Program-made: the position numbers and the translations under genes
Part shown: piece by piece, positions 1 to 11,712 of the stretch
Layout: each line of letters begins with the position of its first letter
Numbering within the stretch: position 1 is the first letter of the stretch
Assembly (NCBI GenBank): GCA_947497185.1
Contig: CANMFL010000002.1
Location: forward strand, 434,001-498,000
Direction of reading: 5' to 3'
DNA length: 64,000 bases
Source of the DNA: an uncultured Paracoccaceae bacterium
GTDB lineage: Bacteria > Pseudomonadota > Alphaproteobacteria > Rhodobacterales > Rhodobacteraceae
Notes under the pieces: generated by a model
The model's input: the letters and a program-made list of their open reading frames with translations, nothing else
Told to the model about the DNA's origin: nothing
Database searches by the model: none

Positions 1-982
1 GGCGGGTAGCGATATCGCGGCTTTGGCTAAAGAATACAGTGACTTAAAGCCCGTTGTTGATACGGTTTCGGCGTATAAAGATTTGGTCACGCAAATCGCT
101 GAAGCCGAGGCGATGCTGAAAGATCCCGAAATGCGCGAGCTGGCAGAGATGGAATTGCCAGATCTCAAGGCGCAGCTTGAGGCGTCAGAGCATGATGTGC
201 AGCTTGCGTTGTTGCCCAAAGATGCCGCAGACGGGCGACCTGCGTTGCTCGAGATCAGACCGGGCACTGGCGGCGATGAAGCGGGGCTGTTTGCCGCCGA
301 TTTGCTACGGATGTACCAGCGCTATGCCGAGGGCCAAGGTTGGACCTTTGAAATTCTCGAACACTCACAGTCCGAACTTGGTGGCGTGAAAGAAGCCACG
401 ATACGTGTCGCGGGCGAAGGCGTGTTTGCGAAGCTGAAATACGAATCCGGTGTGCACCGCGTCCAGCGTGTTCCCGAGACGGAAAGCGGCGGGCGCATTC
501 ACACCTCAGCCGCCACAGTCGCCGTGCTGCCAGAAGCCGAAGACGTCGATATCCAGATCGCCAGCACCGATATTCGCATTGATACGATGCGGGCCTCTGG
601 TGCGGGTGGTCAGCACGTCAACACCACCGATTCTGCGGTGCGGATCACCCATATTCCAACGGGAATCATCGTGGTGTCGGCCGAGAAATCACAACACCGG
701 AACCGTGAAATTGCGATGCAGGTGCTGAAAACGCGGCTGTTTGATTTGGAACGGCAAAGGGTGGACGGCGAACGCTCTGCTGACCGCAAGGCGCAGGTGG
801 GGTCTGGCGATCGGTCAGAACGGATTCGCACTTATAACTTCCCGCAGGGTCGGATGACGGATCACCGGATTAACCTGACGCTCTATTCTCTGAACCAGAT
901 TTTGCAGGGCGATCTCGAAGAAATCATTGCGGCGCTGACGGCTGATGCACAGGCTGCATTGCTTGCTGAGATGGGCGCGTGA
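1..982 (+). CDS. prfA: Peptide chain release factor 1 (5'-truncated by window edge)
   Basis: Class I release factor that reads UAA and UAG stop codons and triggers hydrolysis of peptidyl-tRNA on the ribosome. The reading frame is open from base 2, so the true start lies upstream of the window; the family is about 350 residues and roughly 325 are present here. The GGQ catalytic motif (GAGGQHVN) is encoded at 605-613, and its glutamine is the residue methylated by PrmC. An in-frame TTG at 23 is very unlikely to be the start, because the residues before it ([12 protein letters not shown]) continue the normal RF1 N-terminal domain. The stop overlaps the prmC start by 4 nt, so factor and modifying enzyme are translationally coupled. 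Confidence 0.97.
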   Translation, partial: AGSDIAALAKEYSDLKPVVDTVSAYKDLVTQIAEAEAMLKDPEMRELAEMELPDLKAQLEASEHDVQLALLPKDAADGRPALLEIRPGTGGDEAGLFAADLLRMYQRYAEGQGWTFEILEHSQSELGGVKEATIRVAGEGVFAKLKYESGVHRVQRVPETESGGRIHTSAATVAVLPEAEDVDIQIASTDIRIDTMRASGAGGQHVNTTDSAVRITHIPTGIIVVSAEKSQHRNREIAMQVLKTRLFDLERQRVDGERSADRKAQVGSGDRSERIRTYNFPQGRMTDHRINLTLYSLNQILQGDLEEIIAALTADAQAALLAEMGA

Positions 983-1794
983 GCGGATTTTTCGCGGACG
1001 GCAAATTCTGGGATGTGTCGGCTGCGGATGACGAATTGATCAAGGCGGCGGTGGACCAGCTTGGGTTTGCCGGTGCTTTGGGCGAGGCGCAGCGGTTGTG
1101 GGCGCATGTTGGAGGTGACGGGACGGCGTTTGCGGCGCTTGTCGCACGTCGGGCCGCACTCGAGCCGCTGTCACATCTGCTGGGCTACCGCGATTTCTAC
1201 AAACACCGGTTTTATGTGACGTCTGATGTTTTGGACCCGCGTCCTGACACGGAAACTTTGATCGAAGCGGCGCTTGCTGTGTCGTTTCGGTCAGTTCTTG
1301 ATCTGGGCACCGGATCGGGCTGCATTCTTTTGTCGCTTTTGGCAGATTGCCGCGATTCGGTGGGTGTTGGTACGGATATGTCGGCGGCGGCTTTGACCGT
1401 GGCGCAGCGCAATGCGGCGCAGTTGGGCGTCTCACAGGTGCAGTTTGTGACCTCTGATTGGTTCGACGCGGTAGAGGGTCAATTCGACCTGATTGTGTCC
1501 AATCCACCTTATATTGCAGCCGATGAGATGACGGATTTGCAACCCGAAGTGCGCGATCATGAACCGCGCTTGGCCTTGACTGACGAGGCGGACGGGTTGT
1601 CGTGTTACCGCACAATCATCGCTGCAGCGCCTGACTATTTAACCGATGATGGGCATCTGTTGGTCGAGATCGGACCGACACAAGGTCCAGCGGTCAGCGC
1701 GATGTTTGCTGCACAGGGATTCGCGAAAATCCGCGTCATTGACGACTTGGATGGGCGGAATCGTGTGGTTTTTGGGCAAAAATCCAGCCGTTAA
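979..1794 (+). CDS. prmC: Release factor glutamine N5-methyltransferase
   Basis: SAM-dependent enzyme that methylates the GGQ glutamine of RF1 and RF2. 271 residues, as usual for the family. The N-terminal helical domain is followed by the SAM-binding motif I ([10 protein letters not shown], about residue 112) and the catalytic NPPY motif ([11 protein letters not shown], about residue 175). The GTG start overlaps the prfA stop in a 4-nt GTGA junction, which supports this start. HemK was an older name for the family; a haem role is not supported. Cytoplasmic. Confidence 0.95.
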   Translation: MSGFFADGKFWDVSAADDELIKAAVDQLGFAGALGEAQRLWAHVGGDGTAFAALVARRAALEPLSHLLGYRDFYKHRFYVTSDVLDPRPDTETLIEAALAVSFRSVLDLGTGSGCILLSLLADCRDSVGVGTDMSAAALTVAQRNAAQLGVSQVQFVTSDWFDAVEGQFDLIVSNPPYIAADEMTDLQPEVRDHEPRLALTDEADGLSCYRTIIAAAPDYLTDDGHLLVEIGPTQGPAVSAMFAAQGFAKIRVIDDLDGRNRVVFGQKSSR

Positions 1795-1988
1795 CGTAGT
1801 TTCAACGTGTTGAAGGGCACTTTGGGGTTGCACAAAACGACGTCGCGTGCTTTTTCAAATACACCAACAGCAGAGCAGTTATGCTCTAGTTGGTTATCGC
1901 CAAACACGCTTATTCCTGACATGCTGCATTTCTGCGGACCAGGATACTAAAGCGCAACTAAGCCCGTAGGCTTGACGGAAAGCATTCC
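1795..1988. other. Intergenic region, prmC to DUF4167 gene
   Basis: 194 bases without a supportable gene. A short hairpin (AGAGCA, GTTA, TGCTCT at 1872-1887) is present but has no T-run, so it is weak as a terminator. The promoter of the following gene probably lies here; I cannot place it. Confidence 0.4.
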
Positions 1989-2582
1989 ATGAGATCATCG
2001 AAGTCGCGTTCGCGGGGCAATAAGAACCGCAACAACCGCCCAACTGGTGGCAGCCTGATTAACCGTGTGTTTGACAGCAGCGGCCCAGACGGGAAGGTGC
2101 GCGGCACGCCGCAGCAGATCATTGAAAAGTACAACCAGCTTCACCGCGACGCCCAATTGTCTGGCGACCGTGTGAACGCGGAAAACTTTGCGCAACACGC
2201 AGAACATTATTTGCGGATGCTGGCGGAGGCCCAAAAAGAGGTCGACGCCAAGCGCGAAGAGCAAGAAGCGCAGAACCGCGAGCGCCAAGCAGAGCGTGAC
2301 CGCGAACGTGCGGACCGCCTGAAAGCGCAGGAAGCGGCGGCGAACGAATCTGCCGCCGTGCAAGACGAGCCGGAAACGCAGTCTGACTTGGTCGATACGC
2401 CAGAGGCGAAAACCGACGATCAGCCGCAGCCGGAAAAAGCACCAGCGCCGCAATCCGAGAAAAAGCCGCGCCGCCCGCGTCAACCGCGCAAGCCACGCGC
2501 GCCTAAGGCTGATGCAGCACCCGACGGTGACACATCCCAGCCTGCGCCGGACAGCGGGTCCGCACCGGAAGCTGCTGAATAG
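1989..2582 (+). CDS. DUF4167 domain-containing protein
   Basis: 197-residue soluble protein of unknown function. The N-terminal part (about residues 1-85) matches the alphaproteobacterial DUF4167 pattern: a basic RG/N-rich start (SRSRGNKNRNNR), then RVFDSSGPDGKVRGTPQQII and a helical segment with NAENFAQHAEHYLRM. The remainder is low-complexity and charged: an E/R-rich coiled-coil-like stretch (about 80-115), an acidic Q/E/P region, then a basic P/R/K tract (KKPRRPRQPRKPRAPK) and a Ser/Pro-rich acidic tail. The basic patches suggest nucleic-acid or ribosome association, but this is inference only. A strong terminator follows. Confidence 0.85.
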   Translation: MRSSKSRSRGNKNRNNRPTGGSLINRVFDSSGPDGKVRGTPQQIIEKYNQLHRDAQLSGDRVNAENFAQHAEHYLRMLAEAQKEVDAKREEQEAQNRERQAERDRERADRLKAQEAAANESAAVQDEPETQSDLVDTPEAKTDDQPQPEKAPAPQSEKKPRRPRQPRKPRAPKADAAPDGDTSQPAPDSGSAPEAAE

Positions 2583-2587
2583 TTAAG

Positions 2588-2619
2588 AAAAAGCCCTCCG
2601 ATTTCGGGGGGCTTTTTTT
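2588..2619. terminator. Bidirectional Rho-independent terminator
   Basis: A-run, stem AGCCCTCCGA / CGGGGGGCT with a TTT loop, then seven T. It lies between the convergent DUF4167 gene and ksgA and has A/T runs on both sides, so it can serve both. Confidence 0.88.
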
Positions 2620-2654
2620 ATGGTGATATGTAACGCGAGGGGTATGTGTTGCGG

Positions 2655-3500
2655 TTAACGTGCCGCTGCCACACTCCGCGCCAGCGCACAAAACGCCTCT
2701 AACGGCACCTGTTCAGCCCGTTCCGTCGGTTTGATCCCTGCCGCAACCAGATGATCTTCGATATCCGGTCCCAGCACCTTCAGCGCGGACCGCAGCATTT
2801 TGCGTCGTTGGTTAAATCCTGCGGCGACAACGCGGTTCAGCACGGCTGGATCAGCCTCGAACCGTGGTGCGGGCAGGGCGGTCAGATGCACCACAGCCGA
2901 ACTCACCTTTGGCGGCGGTGTGAATGCTTCTGGCGGCAGGTCCAGCACGATACGCGGTTCCGCCCGCCATTGTGCCAGCAACGCCAACCGCCCATAGGCC
3001 TTGGTCCCCGGTTCCGCCACGATCCGCTGCGCCACTTCGCGTTGGAACATCAGTGTCAGGCTTTCCCAGAACGGTGGCCATTGCGGCGGCGTGAGCCAGC
3101 GCACCAGCAATTCCGTACCGACATTATACGGCAGGTTCGCGGCCACTTTGATCGGTGGCGTCAGATGCGTCAGCGGATTGATCTCAAGCGCGTCGCCGTT
3201 GATGACTTCCAACTGACCCGGATACTTGGCAGAAATCTCGGCCAGCGCCGACATGCAGCGTTCGTCTTTCTCGATCGCCAACACGCGCCGCGCCCCTTCG
3301 GCCAGCAAACCACGGGTCAAACCACCGGGGCCGGGCCCGACCTCTAAAACATCAGCCCCGGACAAATCACCCGCCATCCGCGCGATCTTGGCCGTCAGGT
3401 TCAAATCCAACAGGAAATTCTGCCCCAGCGATTTCTTCGCCGCGATCCCGTGGGTTTCGATCACGTCTCGCAACGAGGGAAGATCATCAATTGTGCTCAT
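2655..3500 (-). CDS. rsmA: 16S rRNA (adenine1518-N6/adenine1519-N6)-dimethyltransferase
   Basis: KsgA: dimethylates the two adjacent adenines in the 3' terminal hairpin of 16S rRNA, a late 30S assembly checkpoint. 281 residues, normal length. Seen: N-terminal [14 protein letters not shown] motif [12 protein letters not shown] (about residue 51) and the catalytic NLPYNV motif (about residue 121). Last gene of the lptF-lptG-lptD-surA-pdxA-ksgA operon, 51 nt after pdxA. This association with surA and pdxA is widespread in Proteobacteria. Confidence 0.96.
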   Translation of the reverse strand: MSTIDDLPSLRDVIETHGIAAKKSLGQNFLLDLNLTAKIARMAGDLSGADVLEVGPGPGGLTRGLLAEGARRVLAIEKDERCMSALAEISAKYPGQLEVINGDALEINPLTHLTPPIKVAANLPYNVGTELLVRWLTPPQWPPFWESLTLMFQREVAQRIVAEPGTKAYGRLALLAQWRAEPRIVLDLPPEAFTPPPKVSSAVVHLTALPAPRFEADPAVLNRVVAAGFNQRRKMLRSALKVLGPDIEDHLVAAGIKPTERAEQVPLEAFCALARSVAAAR

Positions 3501-3551
3501 AACTTCATTTCGCCCTTAACAACTCGCCCCGCTGGCAGGCGTCCCGCATTA

Positions 3552-4541
3552 TCAATCATGCCGTGCGTCCGCCATAGTCGCCGCCATACGTATCGCCGCA
3601 ATCATCGACGATGGATTAGCTAATCCTTCACCCGCGATGTCGAATGCCGTGCCATGGTCCGGCGATGTCCGGATGAACGGCAGCCCGAGCGTCACGTTCA
3701 CGCCCGTATCAAAGCCCAGTGTTTTGACAGGGATCAACGCTTGATCGTGGTACATGCAGACTGCCACATCATAGTTTTGGCGTGCGGCTGCGTGGAACAT
3801 TGTGTCGGCGGACATAGGTCCGATCAGGTCCATGCCTTCACTGCGCAAGGCATCCAGAACGGGCGTGATCATCTCGATTTCCTCGTGCCCCATTTTGCCG
3901 TCTTCGCCCGCGTGGGGGTTCAGGCCGGCCACCGCGATCCGTGGGCGTTTGACGCCAAAGTCACGCCGCATGGCAGCATGTGTGATGAGCAACGTGTCGG
4001 TGAGCAGGCTGGCGGTCAGATCTGTCGCGACTTGTGCCAGTGGTACGTGGATCGTGACCGGCACCACGCGCAGTGCGTCGCAGGCCAGCATCATCACCAC
4101 GCGGTCAATGCCTGCGAGGGCGGCGAGGAATTCTGTATGCCCCGGATAGGCAAAATCGGCACCGTCGATCAGTGCTGCTTTGTGGATTGGCGCTGTGCAG
4201 ATCGCGCGGGCTTGGCCGTTTGTGACCAGTGCCACGCCCTTTGCAATGGCGTCGATCACGCCTTGCGCGTTGGCGGGGTCCGCTGTGCCTGCAATGGCCG
4301 TGCCGCCCATTGCGATTGGCATGACGGGCAGCGTTCCGGCGGCGCTTAGGTCTGCCGCAGCGGCAGGATCGTCGATGCAGGTGTAGTCGGTGCCAGCAGG
4401 CAAATGCCGTGGATCACCGAGCCACAGCAGCGGCGTTTCCACATGCACCGCCCGAAATGCCGCGACAGCAATCTCAGGCCCGATGCCCGCAGGTTCGCCG
4501 CAGCTGATGACGATAGGTTTTTGTGCGGGCGTCGTAATCAC
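3552..4541 (-). CDS. pdxA: 4-hydroxythreonine-4-phosphate dehydrogenase
   Basis: NAD-dependent oxidation of 4-phosphohydroxy-L-threonine in the DXP-dependent pyridoxal 5'-phosphate pathway. 329 residues. Metal-binding histidines of the family are visible in YPGHTEFLA, GLNPHAGEDGKMGHEE and MYHDQALIP, and the C-terminal RTSPDHGTAFDIAG is characteristic. The GTG start forms a 4-nt GTGA overlap with the surA stop, which supports it. Cytoplasmic homodimer in known members. Confidence 0.95.
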   Translation of the reverse strand: MITTPAQKPIVISCGEPAGIGPEIAVAAFRAVHVETPLLWLGDPRHLPAGTDYTCIDDPAAAADLSAAGTLPVMPIAMGGTAIAGTADPANAQGVIDAIAKGVALVTNGQARAICTAPIHKAALIDGADFAYPGHTEFLAALAGIDRVVMMLACDALRVVPVTIHVPLAQVATDLTASLLTDTLLITHAAMRRDFGVKRPRIAVAGLNPHAGEDGKMGHEEIEMITPVLDALRSEGMDLIGPMSADTMFHAAARQNYDVAVCMYHDQALIPVKTLGFDTGVNVTLGLPFIRTSPDHGTAFDIAGEGLANPSSMIAAIRMAATMADARHD

Positions 4542-5743
4542 TGGCCCGTAATCGTCGCAGTTGCTCGCAAGTCGGCCAGCAATGCGTCTGCAAATCCAGC
4601 CAGCAATGTGCCGCGCAATTGGTTGCGCACCGCGTCACGGTCAACGCCTTCTTGGCCCGCAGAGACGCGATTGCACAGCATCAGGAACACGGTGGTTTGG
4701 CCGTTTGCGCGTGTCAGGTTGTAGGACACTTCGCCAGCGTCAAGCCGTGCGAGTTCCAGTGCCACATCTTGCGGGATGTCCGCAGGGGCGAGGCTGTCGC
4801 GTTCGAGGACTTCGGCAGGTTGTCCTTGTGCCACGCCGTAAAGGTCGTCGCAGGTGTCCACTTGGTCAGCCAAGGCCCGTGCGGCAGATTGTCCGCCACC
4901 CATGTAGTAGGCTGCGTATTCAATCGCGGATGGGACGGGGCGCGGGGTTGGGACTTCGCGCACGCCGCGCATTTGGAACAGCGCCACGCCGTTGGGAATC
5001 TGGATCGGTGCGGTGACTTCACCAGTGCCAAGCCCAAGGATCAGGCTGCGCAATTGCGGTGGGTAGTTCGAGATTGGCAACCAGCCCAATTGTCCGCCGT
5101 TGTTTTTTGATGGCAATGCAGAGACGCGCCGCGCTTCAGCAGAAAACGTCGCGGTGGAGCGTGTTTGCGCGATCCGCTCGGCTGTTGCCGTCGCAGACGC
5201 TGCTTGTGGGGGTGGGGCCGGAATGATGATTTCGGACAGCAGCACTTCGATACCGTCGGTGGTGGCGCCCGATGATGCGAGCGCACGGTCGATTTGGCCT
5301 TCGGTGATTTGGACCCGTGATCCGAAGCGCGACCGCACGTAGTCGCGCCATGTCACGCCGATTTCGACGAAATCCCGTAGCGTTTCAGGGGCGACGCCGT
5401 TCTGCGACAGCACTGCATAGAACTGGTCAAGCGTCAGGTTTGCGCGGCCTGCAAATTCTTCGAGCGACGTTTGCAATGCGCCATCGGCCAGTTGCAGCCC
5501 TGCTTTGTCCATTTCGGATTGCTTCAGGCGGTCTTCGATCAGTTGCTCTTGGGCCAGTGACCGACCCGCGCCCGGTGTGCGGAACAATTCCAGCAATTTG
5601 GCCCGTTGGTCAATTTCGTAGCCTGTAATGGCTGTGTTGTTGACCGTGATCGACGGTCCGAACTGGCTTTGTGCTGCCGTCGGCAAGGGTGAAAAGCCGA
5701 CTGTCAGGGCGATCAGGCTGCAAAGAATGTTAAGTGCGCGCAT
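4538..5743 (-). CDS. surA: SurA-type periplasmic peptidyl-prolyl isomerase/chaperone
   Basis: Periplasmic chaperone that escorts outer-membrane beta-barrels to the BAM complex. The frame is open upstream, but the start is placed at 5743 because it gives a signal peptide (MRALNILCSLIALTVG, then AAQS) and has a GAGGAA ribosome-binding site just upstream. 401 residues. The N-terminal SurA_N-like helical domain contains AITGYEIDQRAKLLELF, and the parvulin-like part includes NNGGQLGWLPISNYPPQL. It looks like a single parvulin domain, unlike E. coli SurA with two. Its neighbour lptD encodes a known SurA client, so co-transcription makes functional sense. Confidence 0.88.
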   Translation of the reverse strand: MRALNILCSLIALTVGFSPLPTAAQSQFGPSITVNNTAITGYEIDQRAKLLELFRTPGAGRSLAQEQLIEDRLKQSEMDKAGLQLADGALQTSLEEFAGRANLTLDQFYAVLSQNGVAPETLRDFVEIGVTWRDYVRSRFGSRVQITEGQIDRALASSGATTDGIEVLLSEIIIPAPPPQAASATATAERIAQTRSTATFSAEARRVSALPSKNNGGQLGWLPISNYPPQLRSLILGLGTGEVTAPIQIPNGVALFQMRGVREVPTPRPVPSAIEYAAYYMGGGQSAARALADQVDTCDDLYGVAQGQPAEVLERDSLAPADIPQDVALELARLDAGEVSYNLTRANGQTTVFLMLCNRVSAGQEGVDRDAVRNQLRGTLLAGFADALLADLRATATITGQ

Positions 5744-5799
5744 CGGGTTCCTCGTAGGTCGGCGCATCCGGTTTGTCCGGATGGTCAGGGGTAGGGTCA

Positions 5800-7896
5800 T
5801 TATTTCTGGCATCCAGCACTTGGGCCTTGTGCGCTGCGTCCGGCAGAAAAGCCGTTCAGCGACACGGATAAGCCGTAGTCCGTGGATGGGTCAATCGTAT
5901 CTGAAGACGTAAAGCGGCGCGAGACCGAAAGATCAACAGTCACGCATTCGTTGCGCCATTCTACGCCCAATCCGGCGGTGGCGGGGCTGTCGGCTGCAAT
6001 GTCGTAGCGGGCATCGGCGCTGAGCTTGAAGGCATCGTTCAGTTGCACGGCTGTATCGAGGGTCCATTCGGACACGGCGTCGGGGCGGCTTTCGGTGGCG
6101 TCAGCTGCCTGCCAGATGTAGGCAGCGTCTAGTGTCACGGTGTCGGTGCGCCAGCCAAGGCGGCCTGCGCCACGTGTGGTCTCTAACGCGTCGCTGACCA
6201 GCACGCGCCCGTCGAAATGCACGCCTTGCGGCGAGGTGATTTGCCCCGCGAGCAACCAGTCAGAGGCTTTGCCAGCAAGACCCGAGGACGCCGACAAGTC
6301 ATCGTCAGAGCTGCTGCGCACAACGCGGCCAAAGGTCAGCGATGAAAAGCTGCTGGCGGCCCCTTGGCGGGTGTATGTGACGCCCAAGGCTGCCCGCGTG
6401 CCTGTTTCAACGCGGTCGTCGCCCGGAAAGCGGGACAGATCGAACAGGTTCGATTGGTCGAGTTCGGCGCGGGTGCTGTCTTCGTTTGGTGGTGTGTCAC
6501 CGTAGGCGTCCGACCACGCAACCGCCAGAGTTGGCGTCACCATATGGCTGGCACCTGTGGTTGATCCCGCGATCAGTGGCCAGCTGAATGTGGCCCCGAT
6601 CGTGGGGACAAGCCGTGTGAATGACGATGCATAAGCGCTGTCGTCTTTGATGAAATACTGGTCCGCACGCAGTGCGCCGGTCACGTCGCCTTGTAGTCCG
6701 GCGGGCAAATTCAAGTCGCGGGTCCATGTCCCGAATGATCCGATGCGGCCCACGTCGCGTCCGTCGTCGCCTGTGCCAGAGCCGGTGCGGATCACCACGT
6801 CGCCGGAAAAGCCATACGTGACGTCGCCGCCAAACAGTTCGTCGCGTTTCTCGTAGCGCAGGTCCGCGACGATGGGCGGTAGCGTTGCATTTTCTTCGTC
6901 GTCGCGCAGTGTCTCAAAGAAACTGAACCGTGCGCGGAACAACCGATCTGCGGTGATATTTTCAAGTGTGACGCTGCTTTCCAGACGGTCAAGGTCGGCG
7001 TAGCCGTATTCAGTCAGATAAGCTGTGTCGCTGACAGTCTTGATATCAAAGGATAAAACCGTCCCGCCGCCAAGGTCGAATTCACCATCTGCAAAAAGGT
7101 AAGACCTACGATCTTCGTCTAGCGTATCTTGGCTTAGCGCCCCTTCGATGTTCAGGTCACCGCTGAGAAAAGCTTCGCGGTAGCTGGCCTCTAGGGTGGT
7201 GGTCTCGGACGACAGGTAAGGCGTCAGCGTCAGGTCGCGGTGTTCGCCCAGCGTGATAAAATACGGGACTTTGATCCCGAACCCCAACAGGTCAGAGTTG
7301 CGAAAATCGGGGATCAGCAGGCCAGTGGAGCGGTCCAGTGTCGGGTCTGGCAGACGCGCATACGGCAGCCACATTACGGGCAGGCCGCGTACACGGAAAG
7401 TCGCGTTTTCAAAGTAAAGTTGCTGCGCGTCTTGGTCGTGTACAACCCGTTCGGCGCGGATATCCCACAGGGCAGGCCCGCCGTTACACACCGAACAAGA
7501 ACTTGCGACAACGCGGTTGAGCTGCGAATAGCGCCCTTCGACCCGATCAATCTGGTTCGCGGCGAGTTGGAGTTGCTGATCCAGCACCAGCCGCGCGCCG
7601 CGCAACATGCCGTTTTCAAGTTTCGGGTCCAGCGTTGCCCTGTCCGCCGTGATGATTTCGCCGTCAACCGTCTGGATATAAATCGGGCCTTCGATGATTA
7701 GCTGATCGCCTGTGCGGTCGTAGATAATGCTGGCGGCAGATAGGCGGGTGTCGTCGTAGAACACTTCGATGTTGCCGTTGGCGATCAAGCGGTCGTCGCC
7801 TTCAATCGAGACGCTATCAGCGACAAGCGTCGCCACGCCTTGGGCCGCCGCCGCCAGCGGGGATAGCAAGAACAGGCATGTGAACAAAAACCGCAT
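5800..7896 (-). CDS. lptD: LPS-assembly protein LptD
   Basis: Outer-membrane beta-barrel that inserts lipopolysaccharide into the outer leaflet together with LptE. 698 residues: signal peptide (MRFLFTCLFLLSPLAAAAQG), OstA/LptA-like jellyroll domain at about 25-150, then the LptD C-terminal barrel. Cysteines at 134 and 137 (SSCSVC) and two near the C-terminus (NECVTV, GCQK) fit the conserved disulfide pattern of LptD. The start codon overlaps the lptG stop by 1 nt (TGATG). Confidence 0.95.
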   Translation of the reverse strand: MRFLFTCLFLLSPLAAAAQGVATLVADSVSIEGDDRLIANGNIEVFYDDTRLSAASIIYDRTGDQLIIEGPIYIQTVDGEIITADRATLDPKLENGMLRGARLVLDQQLQLAANQIDRVEGRYSQLNRVVASSCSVCNGGPALWDIRAERVVHDQDAQQLYFENATFRVRGLPVMWLPYARLPDPTLDRSTGLLIPDFRNSDLLGFGIKVPYFITLGEHRDLTLTPYLSSETTTLEASYREAFLSGDLNIEGALSQDTLDEDRRSYLFADGEFDLGGGTVLSFDIKTVSDTAYLTEYGYADLDRLESSVTLENITADRLFRARFSFFETLRDDEENATLPPIVADLRYEKRDELFGGDVTYGFSGDVVIRTGSGTGDDGRDVGRIGSFGTWTRDLNLPAGLQGDVTGALRADQYFIKDDSAYASSFTRLVPTIGATFSWPLIAGSTTGASHMVTPTLAVAWSDAYGDTPPNEDSTRAELDQSNLFDLSRFPGDDRVETGTRAALGVTYTRQGAASSFSSLTFGRVVRSSSDDDLSASSGLAGKASDWLLAGQITSPQGVHFDGRVLVSDALETTRGAGRLGWRTDTVTLDAAYIWQAADATESRPDAVSEWTLDTAVQLNDAFKLSADARYDIAADSPATAGLGVEWRNECVTVDLSVSRRFTSSDTIDPSTDYGLSVSLNGFSAGRSAQGPSAGCQK

Positions 7897-8990
7897 CAGC
7901 CGTCTTCCTTGTGCAACAGGAAACTAAGCGCAAGCCCAATCGCCGCAAGTGGGGGCGCCCAGGCCGCAAGAGCCGGGGGCAATTGTCCGTTTTCGCCCAT
8001 AATCTGCGCAAAGTTACGGACGAAATATGTGCCAAAGGATAGCATGATCGCAAACAAAACCATCAGGCCCGTGCGGCCGCCGCGTTGGTGGCGCACTGTA
8101 AAACTAGCCCCGATCATCATCATAGCGACAAGGAACACTGGCATTGCCAGTTCCATCTGTAGCCAGACTTGGTGCCGTTGCGCCGAGAACCCTGCGGTTT
8201 GCAGTCGATTGATAAAGGCAGGTATTTCCCAGATCGGAATCGACGACGGCGTGCCGAAGCTGTCGCGGATTTGGTCAGCGGTCAGTGTTGAGGGGATGGT
8301 GTGAGTGTCGAGCAGCATCGCGTTCGCTTCGGGGGTGCGTGCGCCGATCAGCGGCCAGATTTTGACGTCTGATAGCTCCCATGCGCCGCCTGTGAGAACT
8401 GCGTTTGCGGCGGCGGTGCGTTCCACTGGCAAGCCCGCGGTTGAGAACGTCAGGAAGGTCACGTTTTGCAATTCTGTGCCGTCGAGGTTCGCGGTCTCGG
8501 CGCGGATCACGGTTTGGCCCGTTACGTCGCCTTGGCGTAACCACAGGCCCGTCGATCCGAGTGTCAGCACGCGGTCTTGGCCTTTAAAGGCGTTGCTGCG
8601 GGCTTCGAATTCACGCGAGGTGGCGGCGACAATCGGGTTGATGACGGCGACGCCAATGACGCCGATCAAAAACGCCATCAGCAGCGGCGACATCAACGCC
8701 CGCACCGCAGAGCGGCCCGCGGCGCGTGTCACAACCATTTCCGACGAGCGCGACAGCCCAAGGAACAACGCAATTGTGGCGATAATCATGATAAGCGGCA
8801 GGATCGCGTAGATGCCCTGCGGCACATTCAGCAACGTCAGGCCCATGATATCAGCAAAAGTCGCAGGCGTGTTTGCAAAGCGGCGCAATTGTTCCACCAG
8901 ATCAAGGAACACCAAGATCAGCACAAAAATGCCAAGCACTCCCCCAAAGGTCTTTAGAAAGCGCATTGCGAAATAACGGTGCAGGATCAT
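7896..8990 (-). CDS. lptG: LPS export ABC transporter permease LptG
   Basis: Inner-membrane permease of the LptB2FG transporter that extracts LPS and feeds it to LptC-LptA-LptD. The frame is open further upstream, but ATG 8990 (MILHRYFAMRFLKTFGGVLG) overlaps the lptF stop by 4 nt and gives the family N-terminus: 364 residues with three N-terminal and three C-terminal membrane segments around a periplasmic domain, the YjgP/YjgQ layout. lptB and lptC are not in the window. Confidence 0.94.
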   Translation of the reverse strand: MILHRYFAMRFLKTFGGVLGIFVLILVFLDLVEQLRRFANTPATFADIMGLTLLNVPQGIYAILPLIMIIATIALFLGLSRSSEMVVTRAAGRSAVRALMSPLLMAFLIGVIGVAVINPIVAATSREFEARSNAFKGQDRVLTLGSTGLWLRQGDVTGQTVIRAETANLDGTELQNVTFLTFSTAGLPVERTAAANAVLTGGAWELSDVKIWPLIGARTPEANAMLLDTHTIPSTLTADQIRDSFGTPSSIPIWEIPAFINRLQTAGFSAQRHQVWLQMELAMPVFLVAMMMIGASFTVRHQRGGRTGLMVLFAIMLSFGTYFVRNFAQIMGENGQLPPALAAWAPPLAAIGLALSFLLHKEDG

Positions 8991-10105
8991 GCGGGTATCC
9001 TGCGTTTGAACAGTGACGGGTGGGCGGTCATATAGAGCAGCGCCGCGACGAAAAGCAGGCCGACAGCGGATGCGCCGTAAGCCGCGAACCACAGGCTTGG
9101 GTCGTCGCGGGCGGCGTTCAGGCCAGCGGTCTCGACGGCTTTGATGACGATGATCAGGAAAATCGCGATGACGATTTGCCGCCACACGCCAAAGCGGCTG
9201 AAGCCACCGACGATCAGGGCTGCGAACCCGAGCAATGCCGCGACGGACCCCAAGATCGACTGGCTGATCCGGTCATGGGCACGGGCGATCAGTTCGGCGC
9301 GGGTCTTGCCTGTTTCGGCCACCAGCGCGTCCGTTGCGCGCAGCAATTCGAGCGTGGGGACTTCGGCGTCGCGGCGGCCTTCGCGGGAGCTGACGGTGAT
9401 GAGGCCGCCAATGTCATAGGCGAAGTCTTTGAAAGATGTGGTGGACAGGCGTTGCCCGTCGGGTTCGAGAATTTGCGCCATGCCGTCGACCATCACCAAT
9501 TGCGTGCTTTCGTCGCTGCGCACGAGGTAGGCGGAGGCGGCTGTGTAGGTGACTTGGCGGTCGATATCGCGCAAATCGGCAAGGAAAACGTCCTTGAGTT
9601 CGCCCGCTGGCGTCACGTCGCCAATGTAGAAGGTCAGCCCGTCGGTGGGTTCCAGAAATTCACCGGGTGTCAGGAACCGCGACGTGATGTTCTGCGCGAT
9701 TTCGGCAGTGCGGGCATCGAGGCGGGCAGATGCCAGCGGCACGAGGACATGCATCAGCAACGTCATCAGCGCAAAGACGATCATGCCAAAGTACAGCACG
9801 GGCCTAGCCAGACGGTAGGGCGAGAAACCAGTCGCTTGGACGACGACCAATTCGGATTCGGTGGACATGCGATTGGTCACGTAGACGGCAGCCGCGAATG
9901 CGGCCAAGGGCAGGGCGATCCGGATGACGCTGGGCAAAGACAGAGCGGTGAATTCCAGAAACACAGCCGCCGATTGTCCGTCCGCGATCAGGCTATCAAA
10001 CAGGACAACCGCCCGATTGATCCAGTAGACCAAGACCAGAACGAGGCTGAAAAAGCCGAACATGACGACAAGCTGGGACAGCATATATCTGTCGAACCGT
10101 GCCAC
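8987..10105 (-). CDS. lptF: LPS export ABC transporter permease LptF
   Basis: Partner permease of LptG. 372 residues, N-terminal MARFDRYMLSQLVVMFGFFSLVLVLVY followed by YjgP/YjgQ membrane segments, a periplasmic beta domain (about 125-260) and three C-terminal helices. First gene of the operon; its promoter should lie in the 136-bp gap to the divergent pepA. Confidence 0.93.
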   Translation of the reverse strand: MARFDRYMLSQLVVMFGFFSLVLVLVYWINRAVVLFDSLIADGQSAAVFLEFTALSLPSVIRIALPLAAFAAAVYVTNRMSTESELVVVQATGFSPYRLARPVLYFGMIVFALMTLLMHVLVPLASARLDARTAEIAQNITSRFLTPGEFLEPTDGLTFYIGDVTPAGELKDVFLADLRDIDRQVTYTAASAYLVRSDESTQLVMVDGMAQILEPDGQRLSTTSFKDFAYDIGGLITVSSREGRRDAEVPTLELLRATDALVAETGKTRAELIARAHDRISQSILGSVAALLGFAALIVGGFSRFGVWRQIVIAIFLIIVIKAVETAGLNAARDDPSLWFAAYGASAVGLLFVAALLYMTAHPSLFKRRIPA

Positions 10106-10241
10106 GTTGCGTACCTCTTTGTGCTTTATCTTGTGCTTAGCCGTCTCACTACCCCAAGTCGCAGGGAGTTTGAACTGATATCTGGCAAATCGGCGGGCGG
10201 AGGACTACGTAAAGGGCAACGTATTTCCCCAAGAGGTCAAA
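10106..10241. promoter_or_regulatory. Divergent promoter region lptF / pepA
   Basis: 136 bases between two divergently transcribed start codons, so it must hold promoters for both. AAGAGG just before the pepA ATG is its likely ribosome-binding site. I cannot assign -35/-10 boxes with confidence. Confidence 0.5.
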
Positions 10242-11708
<1,467 letters not shown>

Positions 11709-11712
11709 TCAC